A DNA stretch of 64,000 nucleotides from Xanthobacter dioxanivorans (GCF_016807805.1 NZ_CP063362.1:2035001-2099000), one strand, 5' to 3'; positions 44,399 through 53,387 are shown, counted from the stretch's first letter. Made by a program: numbers and translations. Notes: generated from the sequence alone by a model not told the origin.

Positions 44399-44674
44399 AT
44401 GGCGGATCCAGCGGACCGGCAGAGGGTCGACCGCTGGATCTGGCACGCCCGTGTGGTGCGCACCCGGGAAGCGGCGGCGGAACTGGTGCGCGCGGGCCAC
44501 GTGCGGCTCGACGGGGCGCGGGTGACGAGCCCGTCGCATCCGGTGAAGACGGGCCAGGTGCTGACCGTCGCCCTCGACCGCCAGGTGCGGCTTCTGCGGG
44601 TGGTCGGCTTTTCCGAGCGGCGTGGGAGTGCTACATCAGCCAGCGCACTTTTTGAAGAAATCACAGAGGTTTGA
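44399..44674 (+). CDS. S4-domain RNA-binding protein (Hsp15/HslR type)
   Basis: This 91-residue protein begins with an S4 domain ([22 protein letters not shown], then [23 protein letters not shown]), followed by a short basic end ([20 protein letters not shown]). Relatives bind stalled 50S subunits with peptidyl-tRNA during heat stress. It starts two bases after the helicase stop and is probably translated from the same message, suggesting linked RNA metabolism. Confidence 0.92.
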   Translation: MADPADRQRVDRWIWHARVVRTREAAAELVRAGHVRLDGARVTSPSHPVKTGQVLTVALDRQVRLLRVVGFSERRGSATSASALFEEITEV

Positions 44675-44756
44675 TGCTGAATTGGCGCCGCGTCCCTGCG
44701 CGCCCTTGCACCCAGCGTCCCTCTGCGCTACCCGAGCGCCTCGAAAGGGATCCATC

Positions 44757-45092
44757 ATGACTTACGTCGTCACCGAGAACTGCATCCGCTGCAAGTACAT
44801 GGATTGCGTGTCCGTGTGCCCGGTGGACTGCTTCTACGAGGGCGAGAACATGCTCGTCATCCATCCCGACGAGTGCATCGACTGCGGGGTCTGCGAGCCG
44901 GAATGCCCGGCCGAGGCGATCAAGCCGGATGCCGAGCCGGGGCTGGAGAAGTGGCTCGCGCTGAATGCGGAATATGCCAAGGTGTGGCCGAACATCACCC
45001 TGAAGCGCGATCCGCCGCCGGACGCGAAGGAGTGGGACGGCAAGCCCGGCAAGGAAGAGCAGTTCTCCGCCGAGCCCGGCCAGGGCGACTGA
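44757..45092 (+). CDS. fdxA: 7Fe ferredoxin FdxA
   Basis: This 111-residue protein has cysteines at 9, 12, 17, 21, 25, 40, 43, 46 and 50 in the pattern of Azotobacter ferredoxin I ([17 protein letters not shown] and [12 protein letters not shown]). It therefore carries one [3Fe-4S] and one [4Fe-4S] cluster. The C-terminal extension ([16 protein letters not shown]) is typical of FdxA. Ferredoxins of this type transfer electrons at low potential. The gene often lies beside RNA-related genes such as the S4 and helicase genes seen here. Confidence 0.95.
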   Translation: MTYVVTENCIRCKYMDCVSVCPVDCFYEGENMLVIHPDECIDCGVCEPECPAEAIKPDAEPGLEKWLALNAEYAKVWPNITLKRDPPPDAKEWDGKPGKEEQFSAEPGQGD

Positions 45093-45109
45093 GCGGCCCG
45101 CCGCCGCCG

Positions 45110-45445
45110 TCAGCCGGCGGCCCTTGCCCGCGCCCCTGCATCCGCGAACGGACGGGCGGCGGGGTGGGGCGCCGGCAGCACGAACACATTCCGGGCGAGG
45201 GCGCGCGGCAGGGGGCCGGTCAACTCGATCCTGACGCCCTGGGGGACATGGCGGACCGCACCCGCTCGGTGTCCGCTCTCGAAGGCGGCGAAGCGTTCGG
45301 CGGCCTCGCGATCCCTGAAGACGCCGCCGATGAGGCCCTGTTCGTCCCGCACGATCCAGCGGCCGCTGCGATCCTGCCCGACGATGAAGTCGGGCAGGAT
45401 GCATCGGTGGGGGTCGTCCGCGGAAGCTGGCCGGATGATCGTCAT
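45110..45445 (-). CDS. Hypothetical protein with a small alpha/beta domain
   Basis: This 111-residue soluble protein has a central segment RSGRWIVRDEQGLIGGVFRDREAAERFAAFES that resembles the strand-strand-helix of DUF2188-like small domains. GAGAGG lies eight bases before the ATG. It is convergent with fdxA (18 bp apart). The function is unknown. Confidence 0.65.
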   Translation of the reverse strand: MTIIRPASADDPHRCILPDFIVGQDRSGRWIVRDEQGLIGGVFRDREAAERFAAFESGHRAGAVRHVPQGVRIELTGPLPRALARNVFVLPAPHPAARPFADAGARARAAG

Positions 45446-45573
45446 CTTGTGATCCTCTCTCTGAGTCCTGCCCGGTTCCTGGCATGCGCCGCGCGCCGGG
45501 GGTGGGATGGGACGCGGGCCGCCGAGCCTGCTTCAGCCGAAGTCGGCGGGCCGCTTGCGCCACCCCGAAGTCT

Positions 45574-45744
45574 TCAATGGAAAAACGCCACGGCCCTCAG
45601 GGCGATGGCGAGCGCCACCATGACGGCGAGGAGGCCGATCTCCGGCAGGAAGCGCCGGATCGCCCCCGTCCGCCGCACCGGCCGAGGCGCGGATTGCGCC
45701 GGGTCGGAGGTGGAGGCGAGGGGGGTAGCACTGTTTCGGTTCAT
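45574..45744 (-). CDS. Small single-helix membrane protein (56 aa)
   Basis: This short frame (MNRNSATPLASTSDPAQS...) ends in one transmembrane helix, IGLLAVMVALAIALRAVAFF, preceded by a basic stretch RPVRRTGAIRRF. That gives an N-in orientation. Codon third positions are strongly G/C as in neighbouring real genes. Ribosome-binding evidence is weak (GGACAC). I do not recognise a family. It lies 128 bp upstream of, and in the same orientation as, the 111-residue hypothetical gene. Confidence 0.5.
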   Translation of the reverse strand: MNRNSATPLASTSDPAQSAPRPVRRTGAIRRFLPEIGLLAVMVALAIALRAVAFFH

Positions 45745-46168
45745 GGATGTGTCCGTTCGAACACCTTGTTTCGTTCGGTAAATCTAGATGGCGACAGATA
45801 AGTAATCGATACGTCCGCGTGGTCGTTCGTATAAAATCTCGCATATATATGCGGTTTTATTTTTGAGCGGCGCTTTCACTATGGAATCTTTATTTGACCT
45901 TCTTCGGGTCACAGGGCCAGGATCCGCGCTGGTCTTCCCAGGGAGCGTCAGATGCAATCGAGCCGGAGACGCCGCTTTCACGGCACAGGTCCGATTGCGG
46001 GCTTCGCCAGGGTCGCGCCTTTCCCCGCGCTCGTCCGGCCCGTCACGCCGTCGCGGGGCGGGGTGCCGGCGCCCGCGGGCAGCCCCCGGCGCGCAGGCTG
46101 GCGATGACGGCCGGCGGGCATGTGGCGTGTCGGTGGGCCGCTGCCGGCGGCGCGCAGGGGGTGGGGTG
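45745..46168. other. Intergenic region with an AT-rich palindrome
   Basis: The first ~120 bases are unusually AT-rich for this genome and contain a perfect 14-base palindrome, CGCATATATATGCG (45840-45853), followed by GGTTTTATTTTT. This could be a terminator-like hairpin or a protein-binding site. The rest is GC-rich without a convincing gene. Confidence 0.4.
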
Positions 46169-46465
46169 ATGCCGTTCGAGCCGTCGCGGCCGCCCCGCCA
46201 TCCGTCACGGGGCGCGACGATGGATGCGATGTCGCGCGCGGTGGTGGCGCGTTTCCTCTTCAAGCCGCCGATGGCCGCACTGCTGGCGAGCCTTCTCAAC
46301 GGGCCGTTCCTTACGTTCGTGTCGGCCTTCCTCGTGCTCTACGCGACGGTCGCCGTGGTTGGCGCCCTCCTCCTGCGCCAGCGCGTGTTCACGCGCTCGT
46401 TTACCCTGTGGGATGAGGCGAGCTGGCTGGCATGCCTCGCGCTCGGGATCGACCTTGCCGGCTAA
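46169..46465 (+). CDS. Small hypothetical membrane protein
   Basis: This protein of about 98 residues has a basic N-terminus, an internal hydrophobic helix (FVSAFLVLYATVAVVGALLL, ~55-75) and a second short hydrophobic end (WLACLALGIDLAG). The ATG at 46169 or a second at 46220 (MDAMSRAVVARF) could be the start. The frame stays open upstream to 45863, but that part is Arg-rich and looks non-coding. It lies between the small membrane ORF and the convergent rplS. No family is recognised. Confidence 0.5.
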   Translation: MPFEPSRPPRHPSRGATMDAMSRAVVARFLFKPPMAALLASLLNGPFLTFVSAFLVLYATVAVVGALLLRQRVFTRSFTLWDEASWLACLALGIDLAG

Positions 46466-46492
46466 GGGCGGGCGCGGGCCGGGACCGACCGA

Positions 46493-46525
46493 CAAAAAAG
46501 CGCCGCCGGCTGTGCCGACGGCGCT
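46493..46525 (-). terminator. Rho-independent terminator of rplS
   Basis: On the minus strand a 12-bp stem AGCGCCGTCGGC / GCCGGCGGCGCT (one G-T pair) is followed by six T. It lies 42 bases after the rplS stop. Confidence 0.9.
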
Positions 46526-46566
46526 TGATCTCTTCGACGGGTGTCGCGGCCGAGTTGCGGCGCGGA

Positions 46567-46980
46567 TCACTCGGCGGCGGCGGGAGCGGTCTTGTTCTTC
46601 TTGATCTTGCCGTCCGCGGTGCGGTCCTGGCGCTCGGCGATACGGGCGGACTTGCCGCGGCGATCGCGCAGGTAATAGAGCTTGGCGCGGCGCACCTTGC
46701 CGCGGCGCACCACCTTGATGGAATCGATCAGCGGCGAATAGACCGGGAACACGCGCTCCACGCCCTCGCCATAGGAAATCTTGCGGACCGTGAAGCTCTC
46801 GTTGATGCCGCCGCCGGAGCGCGCGATGCATACGCCCTCGTAGGCCTGCACGCGCGAGCGCTCGCCTTCGACCACCTTCACGTTCACGATGATGGTGTCG
46901 CCGGGCTGGAAGTCCGGAACGGCACGCTTTTCGGCGAGCTTCGCCGCCTGCTCGGCTTCGAGCGTCTGGATAATGTTCAT
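46567..46980 (-). CDS. rplS: 50S ribosomal protein L19
   Basis: This 137-residue protein has clear L19 features: [63 protein letters not shown] and [24 protein letters not shown] short Lys/Ala-rich tail follows. It is located at the 30S-50S interface. It is the last gene of a rimM-trmD-rplS group, separated from trmD by ~100 bp, with its own terminator. Confidence 0.97.
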   Translation of the reverse strand: MNIIQTLEAEQAAKLAEKRAVPDFQPGDTIIVNVKVVEGERSRVQAYEGVCIARSGGGINESFTVRKISYGEGVERVFPVYSPLIDSIKVVRRGKVRRAKLYYLRDRRGKSARIAERQDRTADGKIKKNKTAPAAAE

Positions 46981-47083
46981 GTCGCCAACCTTTAAGCGGT
47001 CACCGATAGCTCAACGCCCCGGCGCCACATGGTGTCGTTTTAAGTTAAGGGACGCGGCTCCATAGCCGAGAAATGGCGCCGTG

Positions 47084-47803
47084 TCATTCCCTTTCCTTCA
47101 TCGTCCCGTCACGGTCGGGGGAGGGGGCGAGGAGATCCGGGCGGCGGGCGCGGGTGACGGCCTGCGCCTGCGCCTGCCGCCAGCGGGCGATCCGGGCATG
47201 ATCGCCGGAGACGAGCACCTCCGGAATCGGCGCACCCTCGAACAGCTGCGGCCGCGTATATTGCGGATATTCCAGCAGGCCCGCCGAGAAGCTCTCCTCG
47301 GTCCCGCTCTCGGCCTTGCCCATGACGCCGGGAATGAGCCGCACGCAGGCGTCGAGCAGCAGCAGCGCCGCCACCTCGCCGCCCGAGAGCACCACGTCGC
47401 CGACGCAGATCTCCTCCAGACCCCGGGCGGGGACGATGCGCTCGTCCACCCCCTCGAACCGCCCGCACAGGATTACCGCGCCGGGGCCGGCGGCCAGCGC
47501 CCGCACCCGCGCCTGGGTGAGCGGCCGGCCGCGCGGGGTCATGAGCAGGCGCGGGCGAAGGTCGCCCTCCGGCGAGACGGCGTCGATGGCGCGGGCGAGC
47601 ACGTCGGCGCGCATCACCATGCCGGGGCCGCCACCGGCGGGGGTGTCGTCCACGGAGCGGTGCTTGTCGAGGGCGAAGTCGCGGATCTGCACCGCGTCCA
47701 GCGCCCACAGCTCCTTTTCCAGCGCCCGGCCCGCCAGCGCGTGGCCGAGCGGGCCCGGAAACATCTCCGGGTACAGGGTCAGGATACTGGCGCGGAAGGT
47801 CAT
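47084..47803 (-). CDS. trmD: tRNA (guanine-N1)-methyltransferase
   Basis: This 239-residue SPOUT enzyme makes m1G37 and prevents +1 frameshifting. Seen are [55 protein letters not shown] and the AdoMet trefoil-knot segment [23 protein letters not shown], then [10 protein letters not shown]. The start ATG 47803 gives the normal length; the frame is open to 47923. It lies between rimM and rplS. Confidence 0.96.
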   Translation of the reverse strand: MTFRASILTLYPEMFPGPLGHALAGRALEKELWALDAVQIRDFALDKHRSVDDTPAGGGPGMVMRADVLARAIDAVSPEGDLRPRLLMTPRGRPLTQARVRALAAGPGAVILCGRFEGVDERIVPARGLEEICVGDVVLSGGEVAALLLLDACVRLIPGVMGKAESGTEESFSAGLLEYPQYTRPQLFEGAPIPEVLVSGDHARIARWRQAQAQAVTRARRPDLLAPSPDRDGTMKERE

Positions 47804-47894
47804 CGCAGCGTGATGGGGGAGGGGCGGGAGCAAGTCAAATGACGCCGCCGGGTCACGTCCGCCGGCGAGGGGGCGCCGGCGCCGGACGGGACCC

Positions 47895-48452
47895 TCAGTC
47901 CTCCGCCCCCGTGTCCTCGCCATCCTCCGGCGCGGAGGGACGGCGCTCCACGAAGGCCTCCGCGATCACCACCCGGCCGCCCGCCACGTCCACCACCGGC
48001 ACCGCGTCGCGGGTAAAGGGCACCATCAGCGTCTTGGCCTTGATGCCGGGCAAAGCCGGGGCGTATTCGAGAATGTCGCCGGCACCGAAATCGTGCAGCG
48101 CCGTCACTGCGCCGATGCGCGCGCCGGCCTCGTCCTCGACGCCGAGGCCGATGAGGTCGGCGTGGTAGAAGGTCTCCTCGTCCTCCGGCGCCGGCAGGGC
48201 GGCGCGGGGAACGAACAGGTCCACATTGGTCAGCGCCTCGGCGGCGGTGCGGTCGGCGACGCCGTCCAGGCGGGCGACGAAATGGTCCTTGGCCGCGCGC
48301 AGGGTGGTGATGCGGAAGGCGCGCCCGCTGGCGTCGGTGAGCGGGTCGTAGTGGAGCACCGCCTCGGGGTCCCCGGTGAAGACGAACAGGCGGACCTCGC
48401 CCCTTACGCCATGGGGGGCGCCGATGCGGGCGACAAGGATGCGTTCGGCCAT
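47895..48452 (-). CDS. rimM: 16S rRNA-processing protein RimM
   Basis: This 185-residue, two-domain protein helps 30S head assembly and binds S19. Seen are [22 protein letters not shown] (N-terminal beta-barrel), then the PRC-barrel part [18 protein letters not shown] with [15 protein letters not shown] and [21 protein letters not shown]. It is directly followed by trmD. The usual upstream partner rpsP is absent: a repeat element and an unrelated GntR gene lie there instead. Confidence 0.95.
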   Translation of the reverse strand: MAERILVARIGAPHGVRGEVRLFVFTGDPEAVLHYDPLTDASGRAFRITTLRAAKDHFVARLDGVADRTAAEALTNVDLFVPRAALPAPEDEETFYHADLIGLGVEDEAGARIGAVTALHDFGAGDILEYAPALPGIKAKTLMVPFTRDAVPVVDVAGGRVVIAEAFVERRPSAPEDGEDTGAED

Positions 48453-48532
48453 GGGGTCTCCGGGCGGCAGGTCCGCCTCGATAAAGCCGCGCCTCTCAAC
48501 ACGGCCTGCGCCGCAAGCCGGACGGGGCGCGT

Positions 48533-48653
48533 GCTCTAGAGCGCGATCCGATCAAATTGAATCAATTTGATCGGTGAATCGCCCTCTCATTCTAGGAAAG
48601 AGAACGCGTTGTCCGATCCGCCTGCGGCGCAAGAGGATCGGCGCGTGCTCTAG
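48533..48653. repeat. Palindromic intergenic element, copy D (complete)
   Basis: This 121-bp element is bounded by GCTCTAGAG and GCTCTAG. The left half has a perfect 12-bp hairpin, CCGATCAAATTG (48548-48559) / CAATTTGATCGG (48563-48574). The right half has CCGATCC (48613-48619) / GGATCGG (48635-48641). The left half matches 15923-15962 and the right half matches 100-147. Its right edge supplies the GntR gene's TAG stop (48650-48652). Confidence 0.85.
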
Positions 48654-49369
48654 CCCAATACGGCGCCCTTTGCCAAGGTGCCGGCATTGGCCCGGGCCAC
48701 CCGGTTCTCGATCACCCGCAGCAGGTCAGCGTGGACCGTGGCGATGTGGGCGTCGAGGAAGCGGCAGGCGTCCTCCACCTCTCCCGCCCGGCACATGGCG
48801 ATGAGCCGGGCGTGCTCGCTTTCGGCGCGGCCCATGGCTTCGGTGGTCGAGAGCTGGAGGCGGGTATAGCGGTCCGAGGTCTGCAGGAGCGCCGCGACGA
48901 TCTGGCGGGTGCGGGGCAGGAGGGCGCGTGCGTAGAGCGCCATGTGGAAGTCGGCATTGAGGATGCCCCACTGGCTCACGTCGAGCGTGCGCACGGCGGC
49001 GGTGAACTGCGCGTGGATGGCGTCGAGCCGGGCCAGGTCCTCCGCGTCGAACAGCGGTGCCGAGCGGGCGAGCAGCCGGGGCTCCATGATGCGCCTCAGC
49101 TCGAACACGTCGTCGATCTCCTCCACCGAGAGACCGGAGACGATGGCCCCCTTCTGCGGCACCATCCGCACCAGGCCTTCCGCCTCGAGCTGGAACAGGG
49201 CCTCGCGGACCGGAATCCGGCTGACCCCATAGAGCTCCGCCAGCGCGTCCTGCCGCAGCTGCGTGCCCGCCGGATGGCTGCCGTCGAGGATGGCCTGGCG
49301 CAGCTGGTCGAGGATCGCCGCCGACAGGGTGCGATGCTTGAGGCCTGATTTAGCGACGCCGGATTTCAT
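48650..49369 (-). CDS. GntR-family (FCD) transcriptional regulator of the TRAP operon
   Basis: This 239-residue protein has an N-terminal winged HTH (LSAAILDQLRQAILDGSHPAG, LAELYGVSRIPVREALFQLEAEGLVR) and a helical FCD domain with metal-ligand-type residues (NADFHMALYARA, SEHARLIAMC, DAHIATVHADLL). It is divergent from a TRAP transporter operon, as expected for a local repressor responding to the imported acid. The 123-bp divergent gap holds the probable promoter and operator. Confidence 0.92.
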   Translation of the reverse strand: MKSGVAKSGLKHRTLSAAILDQLRQAILDGSHPAGTQLRQDALAELYGVSRIPVREALFQLEAEGLVRMVPQKGAIVSGLSVEEIDDVFELRRIMEPRLLARSAPLFDAEDLARLDAIHAQFTAAVRTLDVSQWGILNADFHMALYARALLPRTRQIVAALLQTSDRYTRLQLSTTEAMGRAESEHARLIAMCRAGEVEDACRFLDAHIATVHADLLRVIENRVARANAGTLAKGAVLG

Positions 49370-49407
49370 TGAGACACCGAGCTACAGGAAATTTCACCGA
49401 TCGGGTA

Positions 49408-49436
49408 TTGACCCGTCGAATGTATAAAATCTACGA
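49408..49436 (+). promoter_or_regulatory. Possible promoter of the TRAP operon
   Basis: TTGACC (49408-49413) resembles a -35 box. A -10 hexamer at the standard 17-base spacing would be CTACGA, which is weak; TATAAA at 49423-49428 is better in sequence but too close. The assignment is tentative. Confidence 0.3.
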
Positions 49437-49492
49437 TCAGGACGAAAGCACAAATCGAGGCCCTCAAGGGTCCGCCTTCCCAGAGCGAAAAC

Positions 49493-50116
49493 ATGAGCGA
49501 CGCGAAAACCATAGACGCGGCGGGCCGGAGTCCCTTGGGCTTCGTGCTCTGCCTTTCCTCCACGTTGCTGAAGGTGGAGCGGGTGGCCGTGATCGGCTTC
49601 ATGGCCCTGCTTTTCGGTCTGATCCTGCTCAATGTGGTGACCCGATATACCGGCACGCCCATCTACTGGATCGACGAATCGGCCATTTACGCGGTGGTCT
49701 GGCTCGCCTTCACCGGCGCATCGGCCATGACGCGCCTGCGGCTCGACTTCTCGGTGGGCCTGCTCACGGAGCGCCTGCCGCCCCGGGGCGTGAAGGTGGC
49801 GCGGGTGGTGGCCACGCTCTTCACCGTCCTGTTCGGTGTCAGCCTCTCCTACATGTGCTGGATCTGGATGGACCCGGTGGGCATCGCCGCAGCCGGCTTC
49901 GACGCGAAGGAATTCGCCGGCCAGACCTTCAATTTCCTCTACACCGAGCACACCCAGACGCTGAACTGGCCGACCTGGGCGGTCAGCCTCATCATGCCGC
50001 TGTTCGCCGTGTCGATCACGCTCCACGGCGTGGCCAATCTCATCGAAGATCTCGATATCGTCCCGCGCCGCGTCCATCACGGCTTCCCCATGGCCCATGC
50101 GGAGGCGGCGAGCTGA
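49493..50116 (+). CDS. dctQ: TRAP transporter small permease (DctQ)
   Basis: This 207-residue inner-membrane protein has four transmembrane helices. DctQ features include VAVIGFMALLFGLILLNVVTRY, IYWIDESAIYAVVWLAFTGAS and the RLRLDFSVGLL loop. It is the first gene of a TRAP operon; its stop overlaps the DctM start (TGATG), so the permease subunits are translationally coupled. Confidence 0.93.
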   Translation: MSDAKTIDAAGRSPLGFVLCLSSTLLKVERVAVIGFMALLFGLILLNVVTRYTGTPIYWIDESAIYAVVWLAFTGASAMTRLRLDFSVGLLTERLPPRGVKVARVVATLFTVLFGVSLSYMCWIWMDPVGIAAAGFDAKEFAGQTFNFLYTEHTQTLNWPTWAVSLIMPLFAVSITLHGVANLIEDLDIVPRRVHHGFPMAHAEAAS

Positions 50117-51381
50117 TGATCACCACGGCCGCCTTCCTCATCACCATGCTGGTGGGCGTGCCCATCAGCATCTGCATCGCCCTGTCGGGGGTGGCGTTCA
50201 TCCTCGCCACCGGCAACCCGCTGCTGCTGCAGACCTTTCCCACCCAGCTGTTTGGCGGGGTGGACAGCTACGGCCTCATCGCCATCCCGCTGTTCGTGCT
50301 GATCGGCGAGATCATGAACGGCGGCGGCATCACCCGCCGCCTCATCGACATGGCCATGGCGGTGGTGGGCCGGCTGAAGGGCGGGCTCGCCTACGTCAAT
50401 CTCATCGCCAACATGCTGGTGTCGTCCATCCTCGGCTCGGCCACGGCGCAGGTCGCCATCATGGCGCAGATCCTGGTGCCGGAGATGGAGAAGAAGGGCT
50501 ACGACAAGACCTTCGCCGCCGGCCTCACCGCCTATGCCGGCATGCTCGGGCCGATCATCCCGCCGTCGATCATGTTCGTGGTCTATTCGGTGCTGGCGCA
50601 GGTGTCGGTCAGCGACATGCTGATCGCCGGCATCATCCCCGGCGTGCTGCTGACCGCCCTGTTCTGCCTCTGCGTCTACATCATGGGTTTCTTCTACGAC
50701 TACCCGCGCGGCGAGGCGATGACCTGGCGCCAGCGGGTGGACATCGTGCTGAACGCCATCCCCACCCTCATCATCCCCATCGTCATCGTCGGCTCGATCC
50801 TGACCGGCCTCGCCAACGCCACCGAGGCGGCGGCGGTGGGGGCGCTCGCCGCCCTCCTCATCGGCCGCTACTGGACCCGGGAGCTGCGCTTCTGCGACCT
50901 GCCGCAGATGCTGCTCAAGGCCGGGCTCTACTCCTCCGTCATCCTGTTCCTGGTGGCGGTGGCGGCGGTGTTCTCCTGGGTGCTGGTCTACGGGAAGGTG
51001 CCGCAGGCGGTGGCCACCTGGGTGCAGACCGTGGCCGGCGGCCCGGTCAGCTTCATGCTGCTGGTCAACATCATCCTGCTGGTCATCGGCACGGTCATCG
51101 ACGGGGCGCCGGGCCTGATCATGACGGTGCCGATCCTCTTGCCGGTGGCGACCCTCGTCTACCACATCGACCCGGTCCATTTCGGCGTCGTGGTGGTGAT
51201 CAACCTGGTCCTCGGCTTCCTCTCCCCGCCGGTTGGCCTGTGCTTCTTCGTGGCCTCGGCGGTGACCGGGGCGAAGGTGGGGCGGATGTTCATCGTCACC
51301 CTGCCGTTCTTCTTCGCGGCCTGCGCGCTCCTGCTGCTGCTGTCGCTCGTGCCGTCGCTGTCCACGATCCTCGTCAAATAA
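50116..51381 (+). CDS. dctM: TRAP transporter large permease (DctM)
   Basis: This 421-residue, ~12-helix membrane protein is the sodium-coupled TRAP translocator. Features are LSGVAFILATGNPLLLQTFP, LIAIPLFVLIGEIMNGGGIT, LANMLVSSILGSATAQVAIM, AAGLTAYAGMLGPIIPPSI and FLSPPVGLCFFVASAVTGA. The ATG at 50116 shares a base with the dctQ stop. It works with DctQ and the periplasmic DctP to import a carboxylate or sugar acid. Confidence 0.94.
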   Translation: MITTAAFLITMLVGVPISICIALSGVAFILATGNPLLLQTFPTQLFGGVDSYGLIAIPLFVLIGEIMNGGGITRRLIDMAMAVVGRLKGGLAYVNLIANMLVSSILGSATAQVAIMAQILVPEMEKKGYDKTFAAGLTAYAGMLGPIIPPSIMFVVYSVLAQVSVSDMLIAGIIPGVLLTALFCLCVYIMGFFYDYPRGEAMTWRQRVDIVLNAIPTLIIPIVIVGSILTGLANATEAAAVGALAALLIGRYWTRELRFCDLPQMLLKAGLYSSVILFLVAVAAVFSWVLVYGKVPQAVATWVQTVAGGPVSFMLLVNIILLVIGTVIDGAPGLIMTVPILLPVATLVYHIDPVHFGVVVVINLVLGFLSPPVGLCFFVASAVTGAKVGRMFIVTLPFFFAACALLLLLSLVPSLSTILVK

Positions 51382-51404
51382 CAACCTGCTTTCCGGAGCC
51401 TGCC

Positions 51405-52397
51405 ATGATCCTCGATCGACGCCGTTTCCTCCTCAGCGCCGCCGCCGGCGCCGCCTTGCCACTGGCCGCGCCGAGCGTGGTGCGGGCGCAGGAGGCGAAG
51501 GAATTCCGCCTCGGCATCATCACCCCCGTGGGCCATCCCTGGAACGTGGCCGCCGAGAAGGTCGGCGCCATGCTGAAGGAGGAGACCAAGGGCCGCCTCT
51601 CCCTCACCGTCTTTCCGTCGGGCCAGCTGGGCAACGAGGCGGCCATGCTGCAGCAGATGCAGACCGGCGCCCTCGACATGGGCTGGATCATGACCGCCGA
51701 GCTCGGCTCGCGCGTGCCGGCCATCGCTGCCATCAATGCGCCGTGGGTGGTGGATTCCACCGCCAAGGCCGGCAAGCTGGTGGGTACTCCGGTGGCCATG
51801 AGCCTCCTGGACGTGCTGCCGAAGGAGACGGGCACCGTGGGCCTCGCCTGGGGCATCACCACCATGCGCGTCGTGTTCTCCGCGAAGCCCATCTCGGGCA
51901 TCAAGGACCTCAACGGCATGAAGCTGCGCATCAACACGACGCCGGCCTACCGCGACTTCTACCAGCTGCTCGGCGCCGCCCCGACCCCGATCCCCACGCC
52001 GGCGGTGTTCGACGCCATGTCCAACGGCCAGGTGGACGGCCTGGAGGCCGACCTCGACTTCTCCTGGAACCAGCGCTTCGACAAGGTCTCGAAGACCATG
52101 CTGAAGATGGACGCCATCTTCATGCCGGTCATCGCCCTGGTCTCGGGGCGGGTGTGGCAGACCCTGTCCACCGGCGACAAGGCGCTCATCAGCCGCCTCA
52201 CCCGCATCGCCCTCGACGCCCAGGTGCAGGAGACGGTGGTGAACGAGCCGGTGCTGCTGGAGAAGTTCAAGGCGGTCATCCCGGTCAAGGTGGCCGAGGT
52301 CGCCGACCGCGAGAAGATCGTCGCCGAGTACGACAAGATCTGGCTGCCCAAGGCCCCGATCCTCGCCGACCTGCGCAAGGAAGGCGCGAAGCTCTGA
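51405..52397 (+). CDS. dctP: TRAP transporter substrate-binding protein (DctP)
   Basis: This 330-residue protein has a twin-arginine-like leader (MILDRRRFLLSAAAGAALPL, ending VVRAQ). Mature features are FRLGIITPVGHPWNVAAEK, VFPSGQLGNEAAMLQQMQTG and the conserved NGMKLRINTTPAYRDFYQLL with the carboxylate-binding Arg in KLRIN. AMSNGQVDGLEADLDF matches the DctP signature. It binds the imported organic acid in the periplasm. Confidence 0.93.
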   Translation: MILDRRRFLLSAAAGAALPLAAPSVVRAQEAKEFRLGIITPVGHPWNVAAEKVGAMLKEETKGRLSLTVFPSGQLGNEAAMLQQMQTGALDMGWIMTAELGSRVPAIAAINAPWVVDSTAKAGKLVGTPVAMSLLDVLPKETGTVGLAWGITTMRVVFSAKPISGIKDLNGMKLRINTTPAYRDFYQLLGAAPTPIPTPAVFDAMSNGQVDGLEADLDFSWNQRFDKVSKTMLKMDAIFMPVIALVSGRVWQTLSTGDKALISRLTRIALDAQVQETVVNEPVLLEKFKAVIPVKVAEVADREKIVAEYDKIWLPKAPILADLRKEGAKL

Positions 52398-52457
52398 CCC
52401 AACCCCATGCGCGGGAGGGCAGGGCCCTTCCGCCACCCAGAGACAAGGATGTGAGAG

Positions 52458-53387
52458 ATGAAGCCGGCAATCAGCTGGGAAGGCGTCTTCCCGGCCGTGA
52501 CGACCCAGTTCCGCGAGGACTATTCGCTGGATATCGACGCCACCGCCAAGGTGATGGAAGGCCTGATCCGGGACGGCGTGTCGGGTCTCATCGTCTGCGG
52601 CACGGTGGGCGAGAACTGCTCGCTCACCACCGCTGAGAAGATCCAGGTGATGGAGGCCGGAAAGTCGGTCGCGGGCGGCAAGGTGCCGGTGATCTGCGGC
52701 ATCGCCGAATTCACCAGCGAATTCGCCATCCAGACGGCGAAGGAAGCGGCGAAGGTGGGCGTGGACGGCATTATGCTCATGCCGGCCCTCGTCTATTCGT
52801 CGAAGCCCCACGAGACGGCGGCGCATTTCCGTACCGTCTCCGGCGCCACCGATTTGCCGGTGATGATCTACAACAACCCGCCGGTCTACAAGAACGACGT
52901 CACCCCCGACGTGGTCGCCACCCTCGTCGACTGCGAGACCATCGTCTGCTTCAAGGAGAGCTCGGGCGACACCCGGCGCTTCATCGACCTACGCAACAAG
53001 GTGGGTGATCGCTTCATCATGTTCGCCGGCCTCGACGACGTGGTGGTGGAGAGCATCGCCATGGGCGCCCAGGGCTGGGTGTCCGGCATGTCCAACGCCT
53101 TCCCGCGCGAGGGCGAGACCCTGTTCCGCCTCGCCCGGGCCGGCCGTTACGCGGAGGCCATGAAGCTCTACGAGTGGTTCATGCCGCTGCTGCACCTGGA
53201 TGCCCGCCCCGACCTCGTTCAGTGCATCAAGCTGTGCGAGCACATCATGGGTCGTGGCACCTTCCGCACCCGTCCGCCCCGCCTCGCGCTGCTGGACCAC
53301 GAGCGGGCCGAGGTCGAGGCGCTCATGGCGGCCGCCCTGAAGACCCGGCCCGAACTGCCCGACGTGGGGCTGAAGGCCGCCGCCTGA
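52458..53387 (+). CDS. DapA-family (N-acetylneuraminate lyase superfamily) enzyme
   Basis: This 309-residue TIM-barrel aldolase/dehydratase has the substrate-carboxylate loop GTVGENCSL, Tyr in MIYNNPPVY and the Schiff-base lysine Lys166 in VCFKESSGD. The pattern fits this superfamily, whose members include keto-deoxy sugar acid aldolases/dehydratases and 1-pyrroline-4-hydroxy-2-carboxylate deaminase. The biosynthetic role is unlikely here: it sits inside a TRAP-transporter operon with a D-2-hydroxyacid dehydrogenase, implying catabolism of an imported acid. Confidence 0.88.
   Translation: MKPAISWEGVFPAVTTQFREDYSLDIDATAKVMEGLIRDGVSGLIVCGTVGENCSLTTAEKIQVMEAGKSVAGGKVPVICGIAEFTSEFAIQTAKEAAKVGVDGIMLMPALVYSSKPHETAAHFRTVSGATDLPVMIYNNPPVYKNDVTPDVVATLVDCETIVCFKESSGDTRRFIDLRNKVGDRFIMFAGLDDVVVESIAMGAQGWVSGMSNAFPREGETLFRLARAGRYAEAMKLYEWFMPLLHLDARPDLVQCIKLCEHIMGRGTFRTRPPRLALLDHERAEVEALMAAALKTRPELPDVGLKAAA

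Noticed and set aside
45840..45853. AT palindrome with downstream T-run as a plus-strand terminator
   Set aside because: No plus-strand gene precedes it within 700 bp (the nearest is fdxA, with minus-strand genes between), so its role is unclear.
45863..46168. N-terminal extension of the 98-residue membrane protein
   Set aside because: The frame is open, but the translation is Arg/Gly/Pro-rich without conserved features, as random high-GC frames are in this window.
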